A DNA stretch of 11,980 nt from Desulfuromusa sp. (GTDB lineage: Bacteria > Desulfobacterota > Desulfuromonadia > Desulfuromonadales > Geopsychrobacteraceae). The stretch's first letter is position 1. Each line of letters begins with the position of its first letter. A program made the translations under genes and the position numbers. The stretch spans positions 1 through 11,980 of the forward strand of contig JAGGWI010000198.1 of assembly GCA_021157505.1 (NCBI GenBank), given 5' to 3'. The notes under the pieces were generated by a model, which was not told the origin of the DNA, did not search any database, and saw only the letters and a list, made by a program, of their open reading frames with translations. Shown in pieces: positions 1 to 7,416 of this stretch.

Positions 1-831
1 AGCACATGCGGGAAGATACTCGGTCTGGACCGCAACCAGATTGTAGTTCCCCGGTTCAAGGAATAGCATATATTCATCGTTTTCGTCCGCTACGGTTCCC
101 GCCTTGATGACAACCTGTTCGTCTACCATAGGGTTTGCTGGGTCAGTGACCTGGGCAGTCACCAGCGCAGTTCCTACCAGTGGGTTCTCTGCGTCCAGAA
201 CCGTTCCGGAGATCAGTGAATAGTTGGCAGTATCGAGAACCTTAACCGTCGGCTTAAGTAGATATTTTCCACTTGAACCGGCCTTGACCACTGAGCGCAT
301 AGCGTCAAAGTCGAGAATTAATTCAGTGGTCTCATTTTCATTAATATCGAAACCATTGACAATTTTAAGACCGGTGTTCGTACCACTTGGCACCTTCAAT
401 TTATGAGACGTATCATCCTGATCAATGATGTAGTTGGCAAAAGGATGAAGGCTATCAAACATATTGAGGCCGTTTTCCTCCGCAGTTTCACCGATAATCA
501 GCCGCATCTGTGTATAGTGTCCGGCAGCCAGAGGGGTGATGCCAAGGGTTTCGCGAACCCCGTTGACCAGTTCCAGAAGATTGTAGGTTTTATCGGGGTT
601 GGCCACGGTTTCCCAGGTGTCGCTGCCATCATGGTGAACTTCTACGCGGGCGATCGTCACGTAGACAGCCTGATATTCATCCGTTGAACTGTCGGTCAAG
701 GAGGTTGACAAAGTTCCCTGACCTGTTTGTGAGTCGCCTCCTGAATTGTCACCGCCACACGCAGTCAGGCAGAATCCAACCAAAGAAATAAGCAGGAGGA
801 TATTGAGCTTTCTCAGTATTTTATGTTTCAT
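1..831 (-). CDS. DUF4382-type lipoprotein, C-terminus cut off by window edge
   Basis: The frame stays open from ATG at 831 to base 1 (277 codons, no stop), so the C-terminus lies outside the window. The N-terminus is a lipoprotein signal: basic residues (KHKILRK), a hydrophobic stretch at residues 10-22, then lipobox LTAC with Cys25 as the predicted lipidated residue, followed by a Gly/Ser/Asp-rich linker. Residues about 41-200 resemble the DUF4382 family: a SLTDSSTDEYQAVYVTIARVE start, the YNLLELVNG segment, and AGHYTQMRLII. From about residue 205 a SGTVLD...LVGTALVTAQ segment looks like a carboxypeptidase-regulatory/Ig-like beta domain. It is probably anchored facing the periplasm or cell surface. 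DUF4382 has no established biochemical function. A GGAAG sequence precedes the start. The gene begins 23 bp after the paaK stop, so it may be read from the same transcript, although the functions look unrelated. Confidence 0.85.
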   Translation of the reverse strand, partial: MKHKILRKLNILLLISLVGFCLTACGGDNSGGDSQTGQGTLSTSLTDSSTDEYQAVYVTIARVEVHHDGSDTWETVANPDKTYNLLELVNGVRETLGITPLAAGHYTQMRLIIGETAEENGLNMFDSLHPFANYIIDQDDTSHKLKVPSGTNTGLKIVNGFDINENETTELILDFDAMRSVVKAGSSGKYLLKPTVKVLDTANYSLISGTVLDAENPLVGTALVTAQVTDPANPMVDEQVVIKAGTVADENDEYMLFLEPGNYNLVAVQTEYLPACA

Positions 832-854
832 AGTATGTCTTCCAACAATGTGAG

Positions 855-2168
855 TTACAAATTTCGCCGATCGATCACTCGAACAGCTTTTCCCTCGTGG
901 CGTTTGATAGTTTGAGGTTCTACCAGCTTAACTTTTGCGCTGACACCCAGAACGGTAGCTAAGCGTTTCTCGGCCTGATTGACAAATTCGCGCTGTTGCT
1001 TCATTTCATCAAAAAAGATGTGTTCGTTGACCTCAACCTGGACCTCCAGTGAATCCATATTGTTCATCCGCTCAACAATCAACTGGTAATGGGGCTCACA
1101 ACCTTCAATCTGAAACAACACTTCCTCAATTTGTGTCGGGAAAACATTGACCCCTTTGATAATCAACATATCATCGGTTCGGCCCCGGGTTTTTTCCATT
1201 CTTGCCAGGGTGCGGCCACAATCACAAGCAGCATAATCTAACCGGGTGATGTCACGGGTGCGATAGCGGATCATCGGGAACGCCTGCTTGGTCAAGCTGG
1301 TCAGTACCAGTTCCCCCACAGAGCCCTCCGGTAACACTACTCCCGTATCCGGATCAATAATTTCCGCAAGAAAATGATCTTCTGCCAGATGCATCCCCTG
1401 CTTATAGAGGCATTCTCCGGCAACTCCGGGACCCATAATTTCAGATAAGCCATAGTTGTCGGTCGCAATAATACCCAGCCGCTGTTCTAACTCCAGCCGC
1501 ATCTGTTCACTCCACGGTTCAGCCCCGAACAAACCGACCTTTAAGGCCAGGGAGCTTGGATCTATCCCCTGCTGTTCCATCCGATCCGCCAGAGTCAAAC
1601 CATAGGACGGAGTGCAAACCAGAGCAGATGAACGATAATCCTGCATGATCATCAATTGTTTGTCAGTATTGCCCCCGGACATGGGGATCACCGATGCGCC
1701 AATTGCTTCAGAGCCATAATGGAGCCCAAAAGCACCGGTAAACAGACCATAACCAAAAGCGATGTGAACAATATCCTCTTCAGTCACTCCGGCTGCGGTC
1801 ATAAAACGGGCAACCAATTCGGTCCAGGTTTTAATATCATCTTTGGTGTAGCCAACAACCGTTGGTTTACCGGTCGTTCCGGATGAGGAATGGATTCTGA
1901 CCACCTCACGCATCGGCACGGCAAACATCCCGTAGGGATAATTAACCCGTAAGTCCTCTTTGGTTGTGAACGGTAGATGGTGTAAATCTTCCAGAGAGTG
2001 TAGATCACCAGGCTTGAAACCCGAATCTTTAAATTTGGCCTGATAGCAGGGGACTTTATTTGCAACCAGAGATAAAGTCTCTTGCAAACGTTTTAGTTGC
2101 AGTTGACGGATCTCTTCTCTGGGGAGAGTTTCAGCAGCACGATTCCAGATATTGACCGGAGAGTTCAT
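855..2168 (-). CDS. paaK: Phenylacetate-CoA ligase, second paralogue (AMP-forming)
   Basis: A 437-residue member of the PaaK adenylate-forming family, full length for the family. It activates phenylacetate or related aryl acids to the CoA thioester through an acyl-AMP in the cytoplasm. Visible motifs: SSSGTTGKP phosphate loop (94-102), YGLSE (239-243), RYRTRD (301-306), and a C-terminal EGKAVRV segment holding the likely catalytic lid lysine (K427). It is clearly paralogous to the PaaK at 2794-4101: long blocks match (YGLFAVP/YGMFAVP, GTTGKPTVVGYT, GASVIPMSGGNT, FGAEPWSE), but the N-terminus and many surface positions differ, so substrates may differ. An in-frame TAG four codons upstream limits the start to this ATG. 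Its ribosome-binding site is weak (AAGG about 16 nt upstream), unlike the other genes here. A 183-bp gap with a palindromic repeat separates it from the ACT gene, so it may be expressed separately or at a lower level. Confidence 0.93.
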   Translation of the reverse strand: MNSPVNIWNRAAETLPREEIRQLQLKRLQETLSLVANKVPCYQAKFKDSGFKPGDLHSLEDLHHLPFTTKEDLRVNYPYGMFAVPMREVVRIHSSSGTTGKPTVVGYTKDDIKTWTELVARFMTAAGVTEEDIVHIAFGYGLFTGAFGLHYGSEAIGASVIPMSGGNTDKQLMIMQDYRSSALVCTPSYGLTLADRMEQQGIDPSSLALKVGLFGAEPWSEQMRLELEQRLGIIATDNYGLSEIMGPGVAGECLYKQGMHLAEDHFLAEIIDPDTGVVLPEGSVGELVLTSLTKQAFPMIRYRTRDITRLDYAACDCGRTLARMEKTRGRTDDMLIIKGVNVFPTQIEEVLFQIEGCEPHYQLIVERMNNMDSLEVQVEVNEHIFFDEMKQQREFVNQAEKRLATVLGVSAKVKLVEPQTIKRHEGKAVRVIDRRNL

Positions 2169-2234
2169 AATATAATACTAAGCCTTAATCTTCTTGTTTA
2201 AATACCTAGAGTTAACACCTTGATAATACAGAGG

Positions 2235-2350
2235 AGCCTGATTTTATTTTTCACCGAACCAGGGGACTGAATTTTTTTTCGAGGTTCTTTTCGAAAATCA
2301 TTCTGTCCCCGATATTGAAACGGTGAAAAATTTAATCTGTCTTCCGATTG
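2235..2350. repeat. REP/MITE-like palindromic repeat between ACT gene and second paaK
   Basis: This is a nested inverted repeat. The outer arms, 2235-2256 and 2321-2342, match at 18 of 22 positions, ending in a perfect TTTTTCACCG/CGGTGAAAAA pair. The inner arms are 2262-2282 (GGGGACTGAAT, T-run, CGA) and 2291-2310 (TCGAAAATCATTCTGTCCCC), around an 8-nt loop. A second, degenerate copy of the TCTGTC(C/T)(C/T)CCGAT unit lies in direct orientation at 2325-2350, next to the copy at 2291-2316. Paired GGGGACAGA-type termini of this kind resemble REP elements mobilised by REP-associated Y1 transposases; that assignment is from memory of similar elements and is inference. No transposase gene is present. 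As RNA it could fold into a long hairpin between the two genes, but no T-tract follows it on the minus strand. Confidence 0.7.
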
Positions 2351-2351
2351 A

Positions 2352-2783
2352 CTATATCGAGGTAATTCTCTCACTGGGCAATATTTTAATACCGTGAGTT
2401 GAAAGGGCGGAAATAGCCTCGTCAACATTATCAAAACGGAAAATAATGATCGCATTATTGCCAGCCCGCTCGGCAAAAGCATACATATATTCAACATTAA
2501 CATTATGCTGATCAAGAATTTGTAACAGGGATGTCAGTCCACCCGGGGAATCCGGCACTTCAATACCGATGACATCAGTTATACTCACGGTAAAGCGTTG
2601 CTCCCGCAAAACTTTAAGCGCTTTGCCACTATCATTAACTATCAGTCGTAAAATACCAAAATCAGAGGTATCCGCTAATGATAATGCCCGGATATTAATC
2701 CCGGATTCAGCCAGAACTCCGGTGACCTCTGCCAGTCGCCCCGATTTATTTTCGATAAAAATCGAAATCTGTTCAATCTTCAT
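2352..2783 (-). CDS. Double ACT-domain protein, probable aromatic amino acid sensor
   Basis: A 143-residue protein made of two ACT domains and nothing else. ACT1 is about residues 1-68 (IEQISIFIENKSGRLAEVTGV, with the SGRL turn and GINIRALS strand). ACT2 is about 69-143 (IGIEVPDSPGGLTSLLQIL, with DSPGGL and VNVEYMYAF). ACT domains bind amino acids and usually dimerise to control a partner enzyme; small two-ACT proteins are recurrent neighbours of PaaK genes. ATG at 2783 is chosen because GAGGAGG sits 5 nt upstream; a longer frame to 2819 would start inside paaK and lacks such a site. The gene starts 10 bp after the paaK stop and its ribosome-binding site overlaps that stop, indicating tight co-expression. 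The likely role, sensing Phe/Tyr/Trp or an aryl acid and modulating PaaK or IorAB, is inferred from context. Confidence 0.9.
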   Translation of the reverse strand: MKIEQISIFIENKSGRLAEVTGVLAESGINIRALSLADTSDFGILRLIVNDSGKALKVLREQRFTVSITDVIGIEVPDSPGGLTSLLQILDQHNVNVEYMYAFAERAGNNAIIIFRFDNVDEAISALSTHGIKILPSERITSI

Positions 2784-2793
2784 GTCTGCCTCC

Positions 2794-4101
2794 TCAGGAT
2801 TCTTGTTGACGGTTATCAATCACTCGCTTGGCTTTCCCTTCGCTGCGGGTGATTGTTTTTGGTTCAACCAGCCGTATCTTACAGGTTACACCTAGTAAGT
2901 CCTTGATATCTTTTCTGATTTTATTCGAAAGGCCCTGTAGAACCTTAATTTCATCCGAAAAAGTTTGTTCGTTAACTTCAACCTGAACTTCCAGCGTGTC
3001 CAGATTGCCATCCCGATCAACGATCAGTTGATAATGGGGCTCAACGCCGTCAACATTGAAGAGAACCGATTCAATCTGGCTTGGGAATACATTGACCCCC
3101 CGGATGATCAACATATCATCACTGCGGCCACTCAAACGTTCAATCCGGGCATGGGTCCGGCCGCAGATACAGGGCTCCTTGAACAGGCGGGTAATATCGC
3201 GGGTGCGATAGCGGATCAGTGGAATTCCTTCTTTGGTGATGGTGGTAATGACCAGTTCACCTTTTTCACCATCGGGTAACACTTCACCTGTTTCAGGGTT
3301 AATAATTTCCGGGATAAAGTGATCCTCCCAGATATGCAGCCCGTTTTGTGCTTCAATACATTCGATCCCGACACCCGGACCGAGAATTTCAGATAAACCA
3401 TAGATATCAATTGCCTTGATGTTGAGTTTCGCTTCAATTTCCTGGCGCATTCTTTCGCTCCAGGGTTCCGCACCGAATATACCCACCTTCAGCTTTAACT
3501 TGCGGATATCAATCCCCTCCTCTGCCGCTACCTCAGCCAGATATAAACTATAGGAAGGAGTGCAGGTAAGCACCGTTGATCCAAAATCCTGCATAATCAT
3601 CAGTTGCTTTTTAGTATTGCCACCCGACATGGGGATCACCGATGCGCCAACCCGCTCGGCACCATAATGTGCCCCCAGACCACCGGTAAACAGACCATAA
3701 CCGTAGGCATTATGGATGATATCCCCCTGATTGGTTCCTGCCGCAACAAAAGATCGCGCCATCAATTCGGTCCAGTTGTCAATATCGCGGCGCGTGTAGC
3801 CCACCACTGTCGGCTTGCCGGTGGTCCCCGAAGAAGCATGAATCCGCACAATCTGTTCCAGTGGAACCGCAAACAAACCGTAGGGGTAACTGTCGCGCAT
3901 ATCCTGTTTCAGGGTGAATGGCAGGTTCTGTAGATCATTGAGGCTTTTGATATCGGCAGGTTTGATTCCCGCCCTGTTGAAGGAATCGCGGTAGAACGGA
4001 ACGGTGGCATAAACTTTCTCGAGGGTCTGTTGTAACCGCTTTAATTGTAATGATTCGATCGCTTCGCGCGGTAAGGTTTCAAAATCGTCATTCCAGATCA
4101 T
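2794..4101 (-). CDS. paaK: Phenylacetate-CoA ligase, first paralogue (AMP-forming)
   Basis: A 435-residue PaaK-family adenylate-forming enzyme, full length. The expected reaction is arylacetate + ATP + CoA to arylacetyl-CoA + AMP + PPi in the cytoplasm. Motifs: ASSGTTGKP phosphate loop (89-97), YGLSE (234-238), RYRTRD (298-302), CICGRTHARI (311-320; C311 and C313 form a short CxC also present in the paralogue), and EGKAKRV with the probable lid lysine K423. The start ATG overlaps the iorB stop in ATGA, so translation is probably coupled. Its position directly behind IorAB suggests a shared substrate pool. It could recapture free arylacetate or, if the equilibrium is pulled, recover energy from arylacetyl-CoA. 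Related annotations such as 'coenzyme F390 synthetase' are older names for this family. Exact acyl specificity (phenyl-, 4-hydroxyphenyl- or indoleacetate) cannot be read from the sequence. Confidence 0.95.
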   Translation of the reverse strand: MIWNDDFETLPREAIESLQLKRLQQTLEKVYATVPFYRDSFNRAGIKPADIKSLNDLQNLPFTLKQDMRDSYPYGLFAVPLEQIVRIHASSGTTGKPTVVGYTRRDIDNWTELMARSFVAAGTNQGDIIHNAYGYGLFTGGLGAHYGAERVGASVIPMSGGNTKKQLMIMQDFGSTVLTCTPSYSLYLAEVAAEEGIDIRKLKLKVGIFGAEPWSERMRQEIEAKLNIKAIDIYGLSEILGPGVGIECIEAQNGLHIWEDHFIPEIINPETGEVLPDGEKGELVITTITKEGIPLIRYRTRDITRLFKEPCICGRTHARIERLSGRSDDMLIIRGVNVFPSQIESVLFNVDGVEPHYQLIVDRDGNLDTLEVQVEVNEQTFSDEIKVLQGLSNKIRKDIKDLLGVTCKIRLVEPKTITRSEGKAKRVIDNRQQES

Positions 4102-4682
4102 TGCGATATCTCCCCACAGCCCAATTCAAAGGCTTTCATATTGACATCCAGAAGACGTGGTGGAATCAGTTTCTGTAACGCTTCAAGCCATAAGCCGCGC
4201 TCAAAGTCCAAAACATTCGACAGAGCACCAAGCAGGACCGTATTCACAGTTTTTGCGTTACCTGCTGCAAGGGCCAGACCGAGACCATCAATAACGACTG
4301 ACAGCGGAAATTGCTGACAGATCTTCTGTTCCAGATTTTTCGGGTAGGCTTGTGCTCCACGGGCAACTCCCGGTGGAGAAATCTGCCAGTTACTGCCGAT
4401 AACCCGTCCAGTTTTACGTAATAACGGCAGATAGCGACAGGTTTCCAACAGTTCAAAGCTGAACAGAATATCAACGTCCCCTTCCGGGATGATGGAGGAG
4501 TAAACTTTCTCCCCATAACGAACGTGGGAAACCACGCTGCCACCGCGCTGTGACATGCCGTGAATCTCATTCTTTTTGACATCCAGACCTGCCAGCAGCA
4601 TCACTTCCGAGATCACTTCGCTTGCCAGCAGAATCCCCTGCCCACCAACCCCGGCCAGTAAGATATTATTTACTTTACTCAT
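4098..4682 (-). CDS. iorB: Indolepyruvate:ferredoxin oxidoreductase, beta subunit
   Basis: A 194-residue protein matching the gamma-type domain of 2-oxoacid:ferredoxin oxidoreductases, the usual size for IorB. The N-terminal ILLAGVGGQGILLASEV (GVGGQG at 11-16) and the EIHGMSQRGGSV block (39-50) are the family signatures; this domain contributes to CoA and substrate handling. It has no cysteine cluster motif, consistent with the iron-sulfur clusters being in IorA. With IorA it catalyses arylpyruvate + CoA + oxidised ferredoxin to arylacetyl-CoA + CO2 + reduced ferredoxin. The ATG overlaps the iorA stop by 4 bp, and its own stop overlaps the paaK start by 4 bp, so three consecutive genes are translationally linked. 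Confidence 0.96.
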   Translation of the reverse strand: MSKVNNILLAGVGGQGILLASEVISEVMLLAGLDVKKNEIHGMSQRGGSVVSHVRYGEKVYSSIIPEGDVDILFSFELLETCRYLPLLRKTGRVIGSNWQISPPGVARGAQAYPKNLEQKICQQFPLSVVIDGLGLALAAGNAKTVNTVLLGALSNVLDFERGLWLEALQKLIPPRLLDVNMKAFELGCGEISQ

Positions 4683-6436
4683 GACTTATCACCATATTGC
4701 TGAAAGGCATCAAATCCACAGGTCTGCATACAAACCTTGCAGCCAGTACAAATAATTTTATCAACCACCGCTTTTTTCTTTTCACTGTCCCAAACAATTG
4801 CCGGACAGCCAATCTGGAGGCATGCCTTGCAACCGGTACATTTATCGTGATCGACAAACAGCGGTGGGCGTGGAATCTCGTTGTCACGCGGAACCAGCAT
4901 ACAGGGACGGGTGGTTATAATCACCGAAACTTCAGGACGAGCCATTTCTGCACGAATCACCTTGCCGGTCATCGCCAGGTCATAGGGGTCAAGGATGGTG
5001 ACATGCTTGACGCCAACGGCGCGGCAGAGCTGTTCCATATCAACCCGGGGCGCTTCCAGCTGATTCAGCAGATAACCTGAGGTCGGGTTTTCCTGCCGAC
5101 CAGTCATGGCAGTGATGCGATTATCGAGAATAATCAGGGTGGCCGTCGATTTATTGTAAACCATATCCATCAGGCCGTTAATTCCGGTATGGAGGAAAGT
5201 TGAATCACCAATCACGGCAACAACTTTACGCCGCTCCTGTTCCGGTAAAACTTTACAGATGCCCGTCGCAATACCGACGCTGGCACCCATACAGATGCAG
5301 GTATCCATAGCCGAAAGGGGGGGCATGAAACCCAATGTGTAACAGCCGATATCACCGCTGACAAAAGCTTTTGCCTTTTTCAGCTCGGCGAAAACTCCGC
5401 GGTGAGGGCAACCGGGACACATACTTGGTGGTCGTTGGGGAATATCCGCTGAGGTATCTTCTGTCGGGATCTTTTGACCAAACAGCTGTTGTTTAATCCG
5501 ACCCGGTGTCAACTCACCACAAATGGAGAGTTTATCTTTGCCGATAACATTAATCCCCATGGCCCGGACCTGTTCTTCGATAAACGGATCGAGCTCCTCA
5601 ATCACATAGAGAGTCTTATACTGTGAGGCAAACTCACGGATCAGCTGTTTTGGCAGCGGATAGACCATCCCCAGTTTCAGGATGTCTGCATCGGGCATGG
5701 TCTCTTTTACGTATTGATAGGAGACCCCGGAAGTGATGACGCCAACCTCCCCTGCCCCTTTTTCCACCTGGTTAAAGGGTTGCTGGCAACCCCACTGTTC
5801 CATATCCAGAATGCGCTGTTCAACAATCTGGTGCCGCTTACGGGCATTTCCCGGCAACATCACCAGCTTGGCCGGGTCACGTTCCAATTTTGGCTCGGGA
5901 ATGTCAGTAACTCGCTCACCCAGGAAGACCGCAGACTTGGAGTGGGAAATTCGGGTGGTACTGCGTAAAAAGACCGGGGTGTCAAACTGCTCACTGATCT
6001 CGAAGGCGAGTTTGGTGTAATCAAGCGCTTCCTGACTGTCGGCAGGTTCCAGCATCGGAACTTTGGCAAACTTGGCAAAATTGCGATTATCCTGTTCATT
6101 CTGTGAAGAATGAAGTTCCGGATCATCGGCCGTGACCAGAACCAGACCACCACGCACTCCGGTATAGGAGAGGGTAAAGAGGGGATCAGCGGCAACATTG
6201 ACGCCAACATGCTTCATGGTGACAAGAGTTCTGGCACCACCAAAACTGGCACCGATACCGACCTCCAGAGCAACTTTCTCATTCGGTGCCCAAGAGGCAT
6301 CAATTTCCTCATATTGGGTGATATTTTCAAGTATTTCAGTACTGGGAGTTCCAGGATAGGCGCAAGCAACCAGCGCCCCGGCCTCATAGGTACCACGGGC
6401 AATCGCTTCGTTGCCGGAGAGTAAAACTTTCTTCAT
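4679..6436 (-). CDS. iorA: Indolepyruvate:ferredoxin oxidoreductase, alpha subunit
   Basis: A 585-residue catalytic subunit. Order of domains: an N-terminal pyrimidine-binding domain (about 1-170, with YPGTPSTEI at 27-35), a middle domain (about 225-310), the TPP-binding domain (about 335-520, with CPGCPHRG at 340-347, GDIGCYTLG at 361-369 and the GDST...DN metal/TPP motif at 410-439), and a C-terminal ferredoxin domain. The ferredoxin domain has two four-cysteine motifs: C533/C536/C539/C544 and C563/C566/C569/C573. The second is followed by Gly rather than the more usual Pro. The enzyme oxidatively decarboxylates indolepyruvate, phenylpyruvate and hydroxyphenylpyruvate. ATG at 6436 has AAGGG 5 nt upstream. 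The 77-bp upstream gap is the likely promoter site, but only weak hexamers are visible (TTGCCT, 17 bp, TTTTAT), so read-through from the phosphate genes is also possible. Confidence 0.97.
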   Translation of the reverse strand: MKKVLLSGNEAIARGTYEAGALVACAYPGTPSTEILENITQYEEIDASWAPNEKVALEVGIGASFGGARTLVTMKHVGVNVAADPLFTLSYTGVRGGLVLVTADDPELHSSQNEQDNRNFAKFAKVPMLEPADSQEALDYTKLAFEISEQFDTPVFLRSTTRISHSKSAVFLGERVTDIPEPKLERDPAKLVMLPGNARKRHQIVEQRILDMEQWGCQQPFNQVEKGAGEVGVITSGVSYQYVKETMPDADILKLGMVYPLPKQLIREFASQYKTLYVIEELDPFIEEQVRAMGINVIGKDKLSICGELTPGRIKQQLFGQKIPTEDTSADIPQRPPSMCPGCPHRGVFAELKKAKAFVSGDIGCYTLGFMPPLSAMDTCICMGASVGIATGICKVLPEQERRKVVAVIGDSTFLHTGINGLMDMVYNKSTATLIILDNRITAMTGRQENPTSGYLLNQLEAPRVDMEQLCRAVGVKHVTILDPYDLAMTGKVIRAEMARPEVSVIITTRPCMLVPRDNEIPRPPLFVDHDKCTGCKACLQIGCPAIVWDSEKKKAVVDKIICTGCKVCMQTCGFDAFQQYGDKS

Positions 6437-6513
6437 AATGACCCTTGGATAGAGATAGAAATAATGAGTTTAAGGTACAGGATAAAATAAACAACCGGGA
6501 TAATAGGCAATTG

Positions 6514-7416
6514 CTAGGAACCTGTCAATCGGAGCATAACACCTTCCAGTAAGCCACAATCAGAAACTTTAACCTTTGAAAACTGAAACTGTTGCATCAG
6601 GGTTAATAGAATCTGCAAACCGGGAAGAATCAAATCCCCACGCCCTTTTTCCATCCCCGGCAGCGCTTCTCTTTCCGACACCGAAAGAAGTTCCATCTTT
6701 TGTTGAAGACTAGATAACCAACCCACTGATAATTCGTAATTATTTATCAATTCAGGATTGTATCTTTGCAGCTGAAGATGGATTGCCGCCAGGGTGGTGA
6801 TAGTACCGGCAGTCCCGATGAACTGATAATCCAACCCCGCTAGATCGAGCTGCTGCAGCTGCTGAGTGAATTGTAAAATAATGGTATCAATGGGTTGTTG
6901 CCTCTTACTGGCTGAAGAATAGTCCTCACAAAGGGTCACGACACCAAAGGGATAACTTTTCTGTAAACGAATTTCCCCAGCCACAATAGAGACCAGTTCG
7001 ACACTGCCACCGCCGATATCGATAACTATTGCGTTATCAGGAGTTGGATCAATCACCGACAAAACCCCCCGAGTTGTCAGCAGCGCCTCCTCTTCCCCCG
7101 CAATCACTTCAACCTTCAGACCGGTTGCAGCAACAACCCGAGCGATGAAAGTGTGACGATTATTGGCCTTACGTAAGGCTGCAGTCGCAACAGCACGAAC
7201 GTGGGAAACATCCGCTGCGGCAATAATTTTCTGATAGGACTGCAGAGTTTTGAGAGCTCTCTCCATTGCTGCTGCCGCTAAGCCAGTTTGCACAGAAAAA
7301 TTCCCCGCCAGTCGGGTCACCTCGCGATGATAGCTATAGGGGGAAATAATTCCATTGCGGCACTCACCCAGAAGCATCCTGATGGTATTACTGCCAACAT
7401 CAATCACTGCGTGCAT
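6514..7416 (-). CDS. Ppx/GppA-family phosphatase (exopolyphosphatase or pppGpp hydrolase)
   Basis: A 300-residue, single-module Ppx/GppA protein with the ASKHA sugar-kinase/actin fold. It lacks the C-terminal HD-like extension of the roughly 500-residue E. coli enzymes. Motifs: DVGSNTIRMLL (6-16, phosphate 1), ATAALRKANN (78-87), IAGEEEA (105-111), DIGGGSVEL (133-141, phosphate 2), GTAGT (201-205), RGDLILPG (259-266) and SDCGLLEGV (285-293). The family removes terminal phosphate from polyphosphate or converts pppGpp to ppGpp; the two activities cannot be told apart here. The start directly abuts the stop of the Na/Pi transporter (TAG-ATG), and GGAG lies 8 nt upstream inside that gene. The pairing with a phosphate transporter favours a role in phosphate or polyphosphate balance, by inference. 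Confidence 0.93.
   Translation of the reverse strand: MHAVIDVGSNTIRMLLGECRNGIISPYSYHREVTRLAGNFSVQTGLAAAAMERALKTLQSYQKIIAAADVSHVRAVATAALRKANNRHTFIARVVAATGLKVEVIAGEEEALLTTRGVLSVIDPTPDNAIVIDIGGGSVELVSIVAGEIRLQKSYPFGVVTLCEDYSSASKRQQPIDTIILQFTQQLQQLDLAGLDYQFIGTAGTITTLAAIHLQLQRYNPELINNYELSVGWLSSLQQKMELLSVSEREALPGMEKGRGDLILPGLQILLTLMQQFQFSKVKVSDCGLLEGVMLRLTGS

Noticed and set aside
224..687. Plus-strand open frames at 224-406 and 403-687
   Set aside because: They lie opposite the DUF4382 lipoprotein, whose signal peptide, lipobox and domain pattern show the minus strand is the coding one.
2262..2310. Inner hairpin as a rho-independent terminator
   Set aside because: No T-tract follows the stem on the minus strand, and the arms are AT-rich; a repeat element explains it better.
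2784..2819. Longer N-terminus for the ACT protein
   Set aside because: The ATG at 2783 has a near-perfect GAGGAGG site; the extension overlaps paaK and does not belong to the ACT fold.
4697..5080. 127-codon plus-strand open frame
   Set aside because: It is antisense to the ferredoxin and TPP domains of iorA, shows no recognisable domain, and no ribosome-binding site was noted.
6482..6510. TTGCCT-17-TTTTAT as promoter of iorA
   Set aside because: Both hexamers match the consensus at only 4 of 6 positions in an AT-rich gap; too weak to list as a feature.
6507..6514. GCAATTGC palindrome upstream of iorA
   Set aside because: It is 8 bp long, overlaps the phosphatase stop codon, and could easily occur by chance.
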